Shown here one piece after another: positions 28,828-40,554 of a stretch of 64,000 nt of DNA (positions are counted from its first letter, which is position 1; every line of letters begins with the position of its first letter). Source of the DNA: Dermacentor variabilis (lineage: Eukaryota; Arthropoda; Arachnida; Ixodida; Ixodidae); NCBI RefSeq assembly GCF_050947875.1, contig NC_134569.1:206698127-206762126 (forward strand). The letters run 5' to 3'. Under the pieces are notes generated by a model, which saw only the letters and a program-made list of their open reading frames with translations, was not told where the DNA came from and made no database searches. Made by a program: the position numbers and the translations under genes.

Positions 28828-30091
28828 GCGTGAAACTCTGCTCAGATGCTGGCGAATCGCTGCGTCTGGTGTCGTGTGAGAAGTGATCCCTTGGAAGCAA
28901 ATCGGTCGTCCGCAGGTCATATGAAGTACGGGTTCTGGGTGGCGAGAACATCGATGGTGTCCTACGTGATTGACGGGCTTGGCGACAATACCGAACTATA
29001 TGGCCTGTGGAACGACAGTTGTAGCACACGGGAGGGTCGCGGTTCACAGCGTCTACCTCGAAACGAATGGTAGACGGCTGCGGGTGGCGAGAAAGTTCGT
29101 GGTCATGTGGATAACGTGTCTCTGCTGCTTGCTGAAATCCGTTATATCTTTCATAAGTCGCGTCGTTGTAGTAGGGTTGGTGCTGTTCTTGTCGTGGCCT
29201 GACAGAAGTCGCAGGGCCTCGGGGGTAAAAACGCGGCTGCTCTTGTTGTGGCCGAGCGCCATAAGTAGGGCCTCTGTCGTAGAGACGTGACTGCTGTCGG
29301 GGCGCGAGTTCATAATCCTCAGTGCCCCTTGCCGCAAGATACGGGGAGAAGGATGCCACGTTTGGCTCAAAATCTGGTGGTAGGCGGAAGCTACGAGTGC
29401 CTGGATATGTCACTTGCGCGTGCAGGCTGAGTTCTTCCCGAACTATTTGTCGGATCGTTGATTCAAGATCAAGGGGCTGGTTGCTGTCCACGCTTGCAAC
29501 TGTCGTTACATTGGCTAGCCTGCCAAACTTCGGCGTTATGCGCCTCGTCTTTAGTTGCTCGAAAGTACGACAGTGCCGAATGATGTAAGCGACGGAAGCC
29601 AGGCTGTCTTTTGCAATGAGGAAATTGTAAACATCCTCGGCAATTCCTTTTAGGATGTGCCCGACTTTGTCTTCCTCGGACATTCCAGAGTCCACCATCC
29701 TGCACAGCTTTATTACTGCCTCAATGTAGGTCGTGCAGGTTTCGCCTGGTACTTGCGCACGTTGCAGTAGCGTCTGTTCTGCCCTTTTCTTTTTCGTCGC
29801 GGAGTCACCGAATCGCTCTTTGATTTCCGAAACAGATCTTCCCCATGTTGTGAATGTTTCCTCGTGGTTGTCGAACCACACCAATGAAGTATCGGTTAGA
29901 AAGAACACGACGTTCGAAAGCTGAGAAGCGCTGTTCCACCTGTTGGCGGCACTCACCCGGTGATAATGGATGAGCCATTCCTCGACGTCTTCGTCCGATC
30001 TTCCGGCGAAGGGACGCGCATCTCTCAGTTGCAGAGCAGAACTTGGGGCAGCAGTCGGAATGGACCGCTGTTCGTCTGCGTCGTGGGACAT
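28828..30091 (-). pseudogene. element A gag, C-terminus split off by element B
   Basis: The likely start is MSHDADEQRSIPTAAP (ATG at 30091-30089); an upstream open stretch lacks ATG. Residues 20-200 are a capsid of the gypsy/retrotrans_gag type (RPFAGRSDEDVEEWLIHYHR, then ERFGDSATKKKRAEQTLLQR, then CTTYIEAVIKLCRMVD). The knuckle is CYNCRSTGHIVRYC. The middle is Arg/Tyr/Gln-rich. At SFTPP the frame runs into element B's LTR. Across the insertion it continues at 22031 with NSRPRRSASPRRRFS before a stop. Apart from the insertion the gag frame is open, in contrast to A's pol. Confidence 0.93.
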
Positions 30092-30203
30092 ATTCAACTC
30101 CGGTAGATTCGGTGGGAGTCCAGCAAGGCGACGACTCCGTCGAAGAACTTGTGGTTCAGCCTCCGTCTTCGGGTGTCGATTACGCAGCACCTTTCACCAC
30201 AAC

Positions 30204-30355
30204 TGTTACGAGGAGTTGCAAAGAAATGGTTTTATTTACAGGAGAATTGGACGATGATGGCAGCGTGATCGTAGCGCAGCCCGGCCTCTCTAACTCCTCG
30301 TTTTCTTCGTCCTCTCTTTCTTCTCTTCTTGTCCGTGCCTTTCGTGTCTGTTACA
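30204..30355 (-). repeat. element A 5' LTR
   Basis: 152 bp. On the minus strand it is followed by GTTGTGGTGAAAGGTGCTGC, a possible primer-binding region with a TGG four bases in. The tRNA primer is not identified. Confidence 0.92.
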
Positions 30356-30880
30356 ATGTGTTGCGAGAACTGAAAAACAGTCGCTTCCTGATTTCTTCAT
30401 TAAGTAACCTGCCGCGTGCATCGGCATTGTGATGCCCTTTCGTCGATACGTGGTGCCGGCCCGTACTGACACAACGACATGACCCGAAATGTAGTATCCT
30501 TATGCCATTTCTTAAAAAACTCACTATTTGTGTAAATCAGCGTTTTTGGTTGAAACCAAGAAAAAAATATTCAACGGTAGGTATCATTTTTGTCCGGCAT
30601 TTGAGTTCTAGCTGAAAAGAGTCGGTGAAAGCAAATTTACAATAAAGCTAAGGCGACCCACAATCTGCACACAGCCGCAAGCCTACATGCGCTCCACTGA
30701 GAATAACCTGCTAAAGTTAAGGTCATGTGTCAGCTGGCCGCTCAAGCAATCTTTACTTTTTTTTCGTTTCTGCATCCATTCTGCCTGCGTCTGCGGCAAA
30801 AACGTGAAGTGGGATGGTGGTGGTGGTGGTGGTGAATTGTAGCAGCAGGCGGGTTTAGCCTGGCGAACAAGTCCGGCAAT
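30356..30880. other. no gene seen
   Basis: Right flank of element A. No motif recognised. Confidence 0.4.
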
Positions 30881-30899
30881 TGCTCCAGGCAGATAGATA

Positions 30900-31150
30900 A
30901 ACAGAAATTGGTGGAGGCAGGTGGTAGCGTAATGGTTAGCGTGCCCATTTCCCAAATTCAAGATGGAGCATTTGGGAGATGGGCTCGAATCTCGGTGGTT
31001 TGTTTGTGAAGACAGCTTTCTGTGGTCTCTGGTGACTACGAAGCTCAGAATGAGGCGGCATCCTGACGACAACGGTCGCCGTCAACGTAACAGAATAAGC
31101 GGGCGTGCAAGGTCACGTCTAAAGCCGAAAGCACATTCGGAGGAAATACA
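30900..31150 (+). mobile_element. tRNA-like SINE candidate
   Basis: GGTAGCGTAATGGTTAGCGT (30921-30940) resembles a Pol III A box and GGGCTCGAATCTCGG (30981-30995) a B box, 40-odd bases apart. An inverted pair CATTTCCCAAATTC / GCATTTGGGAGATG lies between them in place of an anticodon arm. It is not a good tRNA fold. A9 run at 31168. Ends not defined. Confidence 0.45.
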
Positions 31151-32284
31151 CTATACTCTTGCCGACAAAAAAAAAAACGTGATGAGTAACGAGCGGTGTT
31201 GTTGAGCGAGGCTGTAGACGGATAATGTCACCATAGACAGGACAACGCTCCCATCCTGGTGCTCAGCGGAAATATACGTCGACAGTGTGTCAATTAGCGT
31301 GTAATTGATACTTCATTAAGGTCGTTGCGTGTTTGTGTTGTGTCTAGCAGGAGCTAGTAGCGTAAGAGATGACACTGGAGAGAAGGCGGTGAGCGAAGTC
31401 CGCGAAAAGTAATTGAGGATAGCCATATAGAACGTCGACGCCATGTTGAATAAAGCCTGCGACTTCAGTTGCTCAGCCGCCAGAAAGGCTTGTGTCGTAG
31501 CATACCGCTGGGCGTATTTGGTAACCACAGCGATAAACACACATTTTGCGGAAGTAAACAGAGGAAAGGGACGTAGTGAGTTGGCCGCCCTTTTCGAGCT
31601 CTGGCATAGTTTGAAAAATGAATGTGGGGAAGTATGACGCACAAAATAGTATATGTCAACCCAAACGAATCAGCGTGGTCATACTTGCGCGACACGCCAT
31701 GGTGGCCTGCCACCAATACATCATGAACTTGCAGTGATGAGAGTTTTCATTGCGTACTTGAGACTAAAAACGAGCACGTCAGAGACGTCCGAGGGACATT
31801 TCTAGGGTACAAGAGCACAACCCCCCCCCCCCCCCCAAAAAAAAATCACGAATATAAGCTTACGAATATGGGCGTCGTAAGATCGAGCACTTCGGCGCTT
31901 GTTGATCTTCTTCAGGATCACGTCAGCATTTCATTCAGCGTTTCTTTCTGAGAAAAAGAGTTGAAGGCGCCCGTTTATTTGCATCACAATGGCAGGCGTA
32001 ACCAGGCAAACATTGACAGCATTTCATTAAAGAGTGCCTGCGTACTCTGTGGAGATTACGCATGACAATGACATCAAACGCAGAAAGCTTTCCTTACATC
32101 GATTCGCACATACATAGGATTCGCATAATTTTTTCGCTCATTGAATACAGTGCATTCTACGGTGTCATTCTTCGACAAAACAGATGGTACCGATTTTCGC
32201 GTAATGAGGATTGAAACAAATTGTCTCACCTTCCGGCTGTCACCTTTCTCCTACTGCCAACATTCCTTCCCCTCCGTAGTTGCT
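31151..32284. other. no gene seen; C16-A9 homopolymer junction
   Basis: Contains (C)16 at 31821-31836 directly followed by (A)9. No coding motif recognised. Confidence 0.4.
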
Positions 32285-32510
32285 TAGCTTTTATTGGGTT
32301 CGGCTGCTAATCACGAGGTCTCGAGATCGAATCCCAACCACGGCAGCGGTATTTCAATGGGTGTGAAATGCGAAAACCCGCGTACTTAGGGCTAGGCACA
32401 CGTTAAAAAATCCCAAGTGGTCTAAATTATTCTCGAATCCTCCACTACGGTGTGCTTCCTAATGAAATCGTGGTTTTGGCAAGTAAAACCTCATAATGTG
32501 TTATGTAACA
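32285..32510 (+). mobile_element. tRNA-derived SINE, family 2 (copy 1)
   Basis: Begins near GGGTTCGGCTGCTAATCACG with an internal B box (GAGATCGAATCCC at 32325-32337), then the family body AATGGGTGTGAAATGCGAAA, GGCACACGTTAAAAAATCCC and TCCACTACGGTGTGCTTCCT, ending GTGGTTTTGGCAAGTAAAAC. A second copy at 56862-57045 shares the GCGAAATGCAAAAACGCCC and CACAACGTGGTCTTGGCACG blocks. I recall this body as very abundant in ticks. Confidence 0.7.
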
Positions 32511-32899
32511 TTCGTAAAGGATGTCCTGGGCAGTCGCACAACTCTTGAGTACAATTAAGCGTCAGGAGTTGTGCGCGAGGTCTTTGAGTATGTGGATAGC
32601 CTTTATGGCGTTCGATAGCTGCTAGTCTACATTGCGGCTATATAATAAAGGCGGAACGGCAACATGGTAGAGAATGGGGAGAACACACAAATCCCGCATA
32701 TATTACTGCACAATAATTTTAAATATCGTTCTTGCTTCACGCACGTGGACAACCGCCATAGGAGACTACTTTGGAAACTAACTGCAAGTACTGTATATGT
32801 CGTACCCAATGGTGTACCTGGCCTGGTGGCCAGTAAATGGAGACGTAATATTGCGAACAGCTTCGGCTATAGCGTGCTAACGGACAACGACACAAACTG

Positions 32900-33025
32900 A
32901 AGTGACTAGTGCAAGAGTGGACAGGGAACACTAAAGACGCTACAAGGACAAGCGCCCAGTTGGATGTTTGCGCGCTTATCCTTGTCGCCTCTAGTGTCCC
33001 GTGTCCACTCTTGCGCTAGTCACTT
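32900..33025. repeat. imperfect inverted repeat, ~55-bp arms, 16-bp loop
   Basis: AAGTGACTAGTGCAAGAGTG...ACAAGCGC (32900-32955) is the imperfect complement of GCGCTTATCC...TTGCGCTAGTCACTT (32972-33025). RNA from either strand would form a long hairpin. It could be a small foldback (MITE-like) element; no target duplication was recognised. Confidence 0.85.
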
Positions 33026-33390
33026 TAGCATGGAATACCAACTAGCCCGGTCTCACAGCCTGCGACGACACAGGGACAGGTTGCTCAACTCTTGTATCGT
33101 GACTTTTGTGTTAAGGTGAAAAACCAACTTATCCATGCATATGTCTTAATGCTTAAGCACATCTAGATTTGCAGCTGCGGCGGTGGCCCATGTGTGCGCA
33201 TTGCAATGTCGCTAGTGAAATAATTTTGTGCACCTTAACGAATTCGATAGCGGAAAATCAAAATCCGTCCACGACGGCGTCTCGAGTAGGCGCTGTGCGA
33301 TGTTCGGACGTTAACAATGTATGCCGACTGAAGAAAGGCTGCCCCGAAGTACTTCTGACGATTAGGCTAGCTTCTTTACTCCGTAGAATG

Positions 33391-33424
33391 AAAAAAAGAA
33401 AAGAAAAAAAAGAAAAAAAAAGAA
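33391..33424. repeat. A-rich simple repeat
   Basis: AAAAAAAGAAAAGAAAAAAAAG-type low-complexity tract. Confidence 0.85.
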
Positions 33425-33691
33425 CCGCATCAAAAGCCCAGAATCAACCATTGCTCGTCGCGACTAAACGCTCTTAGGATGACGAGTAATTTCTAGGCGA
33501 CGAGCGAATACGCTTGATCAAGAACACTGATAACACCGGCGGGACAAGCATTGTGGCGAAGTTCAATGCGCAGGGATAGCTTTTATTTTTTTTTATTTTG
33601 TTTGGTTGACGTCATCACGCGTCACCGCGGGAAGTTTGAAAAGTTTAAGGTTAGTACGCCACGTGGTGGCACTCACGCGAACTAAACCCTC

Positions 33692-34282
33692 ATGTCCAGA
33701 AAAGCTGGATACGGCCTCAGGAGGAATCATGATAACATTAGTAACTTTATCAACAATCTTGATCGCTCTTTCTCGTTTATTTGTGTTTCTGAGACCTTGC
33801 TTTCTGACAATGATTTCAGTTTATACGGTGTTCCATCTTATAGTTCTGAGTACTGTCATCGTTCGTCTGATAGTCATGGAGGTGCTACTATTTTCATTGC
33901 TTCGGACGTCACTAACACCCGTAGGCACGATCTTTCAATAAATGTTAGTTCCTGTGAGGCTAATTGGATTGAGGCTGAACAACCTTTCTTTGCACATAAT
34001 CGGAAAAATCTTATTCTTGGTTCCATCTATCGTTCCCCATCATCTTCTGTCACTGATTTCCTACTTGCTCTTGACGTCATACTTAACAAATTATCGTTCG
34101 AAAACAAAAATGTTTTAATCGTTGGCGACATTAACATCAACTTACTCGATACAAATACCAGCGCATATTCTGCCTACTCAGACTGCTTTTCGGATATCGC
34201 TACGAGTCACCTATTAACTGCCATACCAGATGTAGCCATAACGGAACGCAAACACTTCTTGATCATGCGTTATCTAACATAA
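33692..34282 (+). pseudogene. LINE endonuclease, N-terminally truncated
   Basis: FICVSETLLSDNDFSLYGVP holds the catalytic Glu motif (SET), HGGATIFIASDV follows, then LILGSIYRSPSSSVTDFLLAL and VLIVGDININLLD (Asp/Asn motif, GDFN type). The first Asn motif is missing because the copy starts late. The frame ends in a TAA at 34280 and the domain's last motif is out of frame. Confidence 0.85.
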
Positions 34283-34931
34283 CACCATCCCCTGTGTCGG
34301 GAGTAGTGCGTACTGATACAACCGATCATTTTTCCATGTTCGTTACATTTAACGTCTAGTGCAAATCTTCAACATCTTTTTCAGTACATCAGTATTTAAC
34401 CAAGATACACTTATTGATACCATTAGCAATACTAATTGGACTCAGATCAATCTATTGGAAGATCCGGCAGCAGCAGATGATAAATTCTCTACGTCGTTTT
34501 TACATGCCGTTTCAATAAGCACGCGGACCGTTAAGTGTAAGAATAAATATAAGTATGCCTACAACCCGTGGATGACGTCCGCATTACTGACCAGCTTAAG
34601 GAAAAAAAGATAACCTATACAGGAAAACTAAGCGGCAACCGTTTAAGTCTAACCTGGCCCTGCGTTATAAAAAATATTATGTTCTTAAAACGCTACATAA
34701 ACAGGCTAACAGGCGCTACTATGATAATAGATTTAATAAACACAGCAATAATCCAAAAAGGCAATGGAAGCTTCTGAACGAATTCATGAATAAATCTTCT
34801 ACGTCTGAATTCACTGTTGTAAAATTAACCTGAATGGTACAATATACCACGAGCCCACTCATGTTGCCAATGCCTTTAGCGACTATTTTGCTCTGTCACA
34901 AATAAATAACAACCCAGTAACTCAGCCAACC

Positions 34932-36489
34932 TTGTCTAGGTTACCTCACTCATTTTTTCTTTCCCCTGTTAGTGTTCCAGAGGGGTATTTAACAATCTGT
35001 AGCCTGAAAAACGCAAGCCCAGGTTTAGATAAGATTTCCGAACACCATTTAAAGTTAGTTGCTAATATTATTTCAGAACCAATGTGTACAATAACTAATC
35101 GCCTTTTCGAATATGGCACTTTTCCTCTATGTGTAAAAGAGGCTAAGCTCATTCCCGTATTTAAGGAGGGTGCCAAAGACCTAATTTCTAACTACAGACC
35201 AATATCTATTCTTTCGTCTATATATAAGATTATTGAACATTTATTAGTTAAACGTTTAAATAACTACCTTGAAAAATTTAGTATAAATAATCCCTGTCAG
35301 TTTGGCTTTCGTCCCGGAAGTTCTACTTGCTTAACATTGCTCTCTTTAAACGATTTTATTAAGAAATCTATAGATTGTGGTAAATTCGTTGGCTCTCTCT
35401 TTTTGGAATTGACTAAAGCTTTTGACACGATTAATCGCAGCATTTTGTTCACTAAGCTTGAAGCATACGGTATTACTGGTCCCGGCTTAACTCTATTAAA
35501 AAGCTATTTGTTGGATAGGCAGTACGTGGTTTCGGTAGCGGGCGCCCTTTCTCAAACTAAAATAATTAACTTAGGTGTACCTCATGGGTCCATTCTCGGT
35601 CCATTACTATTTATTATTACATTATTGACTTACCCGACCTTTTACATTCATCTCACTGCGTTTTATACGCCCATGACACCAACTTATCATTATCATACAC
35701 GTCGTTAATCTCATTAACATCAGAGTTAAATGCTGCCCTAACTGACGTTATAGAATGGTGTCTCATTAATTACCTAATTATTAATCCCGAGAAAACTAAA
35801 TATATCATATTCAATAGTGGTCACAGGGTCCTAACTTCGCCACTAGCGTTACCACTTGGTGCTCATGAAATTCCAGCCGGTAACTTGGTTCTATTCCTCG
35901 GTGTTCTCCTGGACGCTAACCTCAAATTTGACTCCCACGTTAACAATATTAAGAAAAAAAAACGGCATTTGGCATTCGCGCTCTAATAAAAGCACGCGCC
36001 TTCTTTTCTCACGAGGCTCTTTTATCACTTCACTTCGCTTTTATTCATAGTCATATGAACTATGGAATCGCTGCCAGGGGCAACACGTACAATGGCCACC
36101 TGTCATCAGTTCAGCATTTACAAAATCAAGCCATTCGTACCATTACTAGCAGTCCTCGCCAGTCAAATGCATCCATTTTGCTCCGTCAAAACCTCATTTT
36201 AACGACCGTGAACTTGTTTCAATATAATTTAACAATCTTATTTTTCAAGTTACTTAACAACCAAGTGCTTTACGAATTCGTTCACCTGAATGATTTACAT
36301 AACTACAGTAGAACTAGGTTTGTCTGTAACAGAAATTTTTTACTGCCTCGTGACCGTACCAAGTATGGTAAACTAACATCATCTTTCGCTGTCATATCTA
36401 TATGGAATCGCTTACCATCAAACATAAAGTCAATCACATCATTCTATGCCTTCAAAAAATCCCTTAAAGAGTTCCTTTTGACGCAGTGA
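34932..36489 (+). pseudogene. LINE reverse transcriptase and C-terminal domain, broken
   Basis: ASPGLDKISEHHLK, KLIPVFKEGAKDLISNYRPI, LSSIYKIIEHLL and CQFGFRPGSSTCLTL are RT motifs 0-2. FLELTKAFDTINRSI is motif A, where the expected Asp of DLTKAFD is Glu (LELTKAFD), and GVPHGSILGPLLFI is motif B. A frameshift near 35630 moves motif C to another frame, where it reads VLYAHDTNLS: the YADD box has become YAHD. The C-terminal part (36055-36489) is NQAIRTITSSPR, then IWNRLPSNIKSITSFYAFKKSLKEFLL, the usual CR1-type end. Inactive. Confidence 0.9.
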
Positions 36490-37297
36490 TGCAATTATGG
36501 CTCCAAATGTTTTATTTATTATCACTATTTCTCCTATGTTTTGCTGTTCACATGCTTGCTGATGCCTTTAGTCGTTTAGTTCATAAATGCTTCTTTTTAT
36601 GTATTCTCATGCTTTTTATGTCGGTTGAAATTTTGCATATGTATATTTTTAGCACACTTATACTTTTACTTGATGTTCATTTCAGCCTGCCGATTATATT
36701 TTTCTCTATTTAGTTCTGCTCCTTCTTTACATAATTTAATGGTTCTGTTGTACGCTGATATTATTTTTATTTTTTGTTAGTATTACTATACATTGTAATC
36801 ATAATCACTTTTTCGCAGTTGCACTATACCTCTTCGTTTCTCTTAGTGTACATTCTATAAATGTTATTTCTGTCCTGCCACCTACGTAATTTTTTTTCTG
36901 ATAATTACCCACCGGGGGTACCAGTTACAGTCTTCGACTTTGGCACCCTTGCCTGCAAAACAAAAATGTAACCGTTTCTTTGTTTGTGATGAATAAACTT
37001 GATTTGATTTGACTGTATGGTGACGATGTCATGATGAAAGTCGGATGGCAACGCCGAAAGGACGATGAGGCAACGACCACGAGCTCATACCTAATGGCCC
37101 AAGCTGACTGAACTTCGGCCGCTGGGTTGGTGTACGAGGCTAGACAGACAGACGGCCAGGTATGGAGGTAGGACGGAAGCGCAGACAACCCAATATAAAA
37201 AATAAACAAACAGTGGTGATTCAGCGGGAAATAGGAGCGAAATGCGGTAACATTACGCCGCACCTCTATGAGGCGCCAGGTCCATTCAATAAATCAC

Positions 37298-37300
<3 letters not shown>

Positions 37301-37394
<94 letters not shown>

Positions 37395-37410
37395 TGTGTG
37401 TGTGTGTGTG
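37301..37410. repeat. (TA)n followed by (GT)n microsatellite
   Basis: About 45 TA units, then TGCG and nine GT units. AATAAATCACGTT precedes it, so it may have grown from the 3' tail of a retroposed sequence. Confidence 0.97.
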
Positions 37411-38640
37411 GAGGGTGTCAATTTATAAGTGTTGCGGAATTCTTATAAACCAGCGGTTGCGGGTAACATTATCCTTGCCGTTGCGCTGAGTTAAACAAAG
37501 TGGCGGACATTTCTAGAACGCGATAACCAAACACATATTCAAATACTTAACCCAACCTCACTATTCCACTTCTTAATTAATGACATTAGGCACACATTTC
37601 TATAGACGAATTCTAGTTGGAGAGCTTGCAAGCCGCATCTACTTGAAATGAATTGGCGGGACGGTTGCAGTTTCGATAGATTATTTCGCAAAGTGTGGGA
37701 CGAAATACTCGTACATGGGCCTTTCAGTTACTTTTGTGATTCAATGCAGAACCGAGAGTAAAAAGTAAGTGCAACAACAGTGCATTTTACGGTAAGATTG
37801 AAGGCGCCTATCTGCAAACAGGAAACTATGTAAATTCATTCTCGAAAATAATTACAAGTGGATACGTCTTGCAAGTTCACCAGCTACACTTCGTAAATTC
37901 CAATATGTACCGTAAAGTAATTGATTCGAAAAATAATTAGACATTTTTCGTTAATTAGTTGATTATTTGTTTCTTTTTTGAGCAGGTAAGCATTGCCTCT
38001 CTGAATAAACCAGCTCAAGAATTTTAGTTATCTGCAACAGGGGATTCGTAAACATACCGTAGAGCTTAAGAATGATCACCCTGTGTACTACATGACCGCC
38101 TTCCCACAGTTCACACACGTCGACTTCTTTTCGCTTTGACACTCCTAACAATAGCCTATAGAAAATAACATCTGCGCATTAACGACGCCAAACAATGCGC
38201 TCACAGAATAGTGTTTACAGGCAATATTGTAGTGTAACTCCGATTGACGGTGGCACGGAACCATGAGAGTTGTCTAGGCAGAGATCCGAAAAGGTGATGA
38301 AGGCGAAAGCCGAATGGGATGGTCAGCGATATGCAACAAACAGCGTCAGGCCTCAAGGTCAGGCAATAACTTCCATGCAAGAGCTGTGACATCTCACCAT
38401 TTGCACACACCAGTCAGATCAGCGTTTCTTTAAAGCGCATCTTTAGACGCCCACTTCTGCAGCGAGCATCAGCGCCAGCGTCTCTCGTAACCGAGCGAAC
38501 CAGCTCAGCGAAGGATGAAACAGGAGACGCGGAGCGCAGTGGGGGATGAAAGACGTCGATAGCGAAGAGAGCGCGAGGAGCAAATCGGAAGAGAAGGGTG
38601 CAGGGGAATCATCAGGCGGAAAGCGGCGGAGTAGGGTATG
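37411..38640. other. no gene seen
   Basis: AT-rich until 38420, then GC-rich. No recognisable coding motif. Confidence 0.4.
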
Positions 38641-38960
38641 GCGAAAGCGTGAGAAGAAATGCGTAGGGCCGCGCAAGACGGGCTCTTTGACGGCGATGGC
38701 TACGAGATGGCGCCAGACTAGCGCGCGTCGTCTGTTCAGCGATAAGGCCAGTGATTCCGGATATGGAAATAAAGTGCTGCATGAGCGGAGGTTTGTCTGC
38801 GGCCGCGGCTGTGAATCGCGCCTACGCGTCATCCAAGCGCTGCCTCTCGCGATATCCCGTTTGCGAGCCAGTCGCGTCACACTTCGCTCCGTTCGCAACG
38901 TGCCGCATGAGGGAGATTGTCCGCTCCAGCCAATATATCGCGACGTAAAAACACGTAAAC
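38640..38960 (+). repeat. probable interspersed GC-rich repeat
   Basis: CpG-rich block with GATGGCGCCAGACTAGCGCG, TCCGGATATGGAAATAAAGTG, GCGGAGGTTTGTCTGCGGCC and CGTTCGCAACGTGCCGCATG. I recall related sequence dispersed in tick genomes; not checked. It stays open in several frames because of its base composition, with no protein motif. Confidence 0.35.
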
Positions 38961-39375
38961 AAAGGCGCTGAAATTTCGCATTAGGGAATATTGTAATAGT
39001 CTGTTATTTTTTTTCGATATTACTCTTTTGTTATGCACCACAAGCCCAAACTGCTCTCTAAAGCGCGCAAAGGGCAGGCATCGGCTGATTGTTTATTACC
39101 TTGCGTTACTTCCGAGCGAGAGCTCACACGCACGTGCACAACCCTGGAAAGGCATGGCAAACAGGGAGGCGGCGGTTCTCAACACCCCCCCCCCCCCTGC
39201 ACTCTCATATTTTCTATGTCCCTCTCAGGTGCCCTTGTGAGACGCAAGCCGGCACGGGTTTACCATCACTTCACCCCGCAGACAGCGAACAAAGAAAGAA
39301 GCAATCGGCACAACATTGCTCTCGGCGCCTCACCAGCTGAGGTGAAACATTGAGCTGTGGGTAAATATTACCAGC

Positions 39376-40337
39376 GTGATTTTACAGCGAAGCTGTCTGT
39401 GGCTAGGATCTCAGGATTTTTGGACGGGTGATAATTTATCACCCGTTATCTCCGGCGAGCCACAAGGTGCAGTCCTGGGGCCACTACGCTTCTCAATATA
39501 CATTAACGACTTACCGATAGGTTGTTCTTCCAAAATTCGTTTATTTGCTGATGATTGTGTAATCTATCGTCATATTGCTAACAACGCTGATTCTCGCGCT
39601 CTCCAGTCCGACCTTAACGCCATTGAAACTTGGTGTAATAATTGGCTAATTTCTCTCAACGTCAAAAAAAAAAACGTCGCTACTTACTTTCCATCGTCGC
39701 CAATCATTTATTTCAGCTAATTACATTATCGCCGGTTCGGAAATATCTTCTGTGACTTCTTATAAGTACCTAGGCATTAACTTGTCCAATAACCTCAGTT
39801 GGTCCTCGCACATTTGCAACATTAGCAATGATGCCAATCGTGTACTATGCTACCTGCGCCGTAACCTACGTCTTGTACTGCCTTCAGTAAAACTACTCCC
39901 ATATTTAACCATCGTTCGACCCAAACTGGAATACGCATGCTCAGTGTGGGACTCGCATCAATCTAACCTGGCAACAGCCTTAGAATTCATACAGAATCAT
40001 GCAACAAGGATCATTCATTCTGACTACTCTTACCACACTAGCGTTACTAAACTTAAGTCATCTCTGAACCTTCCAACCCTCGAGCAGCGCCGCATGACTT
40101 TGCCTCTTTTAGAAATTTTGTCGCTCACTACTTCATCAGACCGACATCACATCTGCGCATCGCACTTCATCCCGTCATAGCCATTCAAAGGCTGTTTACT
40201 CCCCTCCAGCTCGCACCTCCGCTCATCTTAACTCTTTCTTCGTTCAAACAGCGAAAGACTGGAATCATCTACCTGCTGAAGCGGTGCACCACTCCAGTCG
40301 TTCATCGTTCAAAGCATTAATCGAAAATATCATCTAA
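39376..40337 (+). pseudogene. LINE RT C-terminal half, frameshifted
   Basis: EPQGAVLGPLRFSIYINDLP (motif B) and IRLFADDCVIYRHI (motif C, Asp pair intact) are followed by IETWCNNWLISLNVKKKN. An A-run at 39665-39674 coincides with a frameshift. The next frame (39752-40180) reads YKYLGINLSNNLSWSSHI, LPYLTIVRPKLEYACSVWD and FIQNHATRII. The end reads in a third frame as NSFFVQTAKDWNHLPAEAV, then SSFKALIENII and TAA at 40335-40337. Two frameshifts in all. Confidence 0.9.
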
Positions 40338-40416
40338 ATATGCCCACCCCTCATGTAAAACCCCAAATGGGGTATTTGAGGTAACCATAAATAAATAAAT
40401 AAATAAATAAATAAAT
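39376..40416 (+). mobile_element. LINE (CR1/Jockey-like), 5'-truncated, (TAAA)n tail
   Basis: The copy starts within RT just before motif B and runs to the C-terminal end at 40337. It has a short 3' UTR (ACCCCAAATGGGGTATTTGAGG) and an (AAAT)n tail at 40389-40416. This is a typical target-primed 5' truncation. Confidence 0.9.
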
Positions 40417-40554
40417 TTCTTCGTCGTGTAACGTCGACAGAAAACTATCACCCCCTGCGCCTTCTACCCGCAAATGCTATGGCCCATCTTGGCTCATTTA
40501 CGGCTTATCTATGGTCATGTTCTATTTATTTCGGAACAGGGCAGCCTTTGGCTG

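Larger units (their letters stand above)
18227..30355 (-). mobile_element. element A: Ty3/gypsy retrotransposon, interrupted by element B
   Basis: Terminal repeats of 152 bp (18227-18378 and 30204-30355) begin TGTTACGAGGAG and end GTTAAA/GTTACA on the plus strand. By eye they differ at 8 positions (about 5%), nearly all transitions. Coding sequence is on the minus strand in the standard gypsy order: gag (30091-28828), then protease, RT, RNase H and integrase (21940-18413). Element B occupies 22032-28823, so A proper is about 5.3 kb. Flanks ATAT (left) and ATGT (right) may be a decayed 4-bp target duplication. A is dead: several frameshifts and lost catalytic residues. Confidence 0.95.
33692..37013 (+). 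mobile_element. LINE (CR1/Jockey-like), 5'-truncated, frameshifted
   Basis: Endonuclease, RT and a C-terminal region follow in order on the plus strand, then a 3' UTR of about 520 bp ending AATAAACTTGATTTGATTTGA (36992-37012). That short GATTT repeat tail, not poly(A), marks the 3' end. The copy starts inside the endonuclease. Confidence 0.88.

Noticed and set aside
18227..30355. One single large LTR element
   Set aside because: Two distinct LTR pairs, two gag-pol sets and a GGAG duplication show two nested elements.
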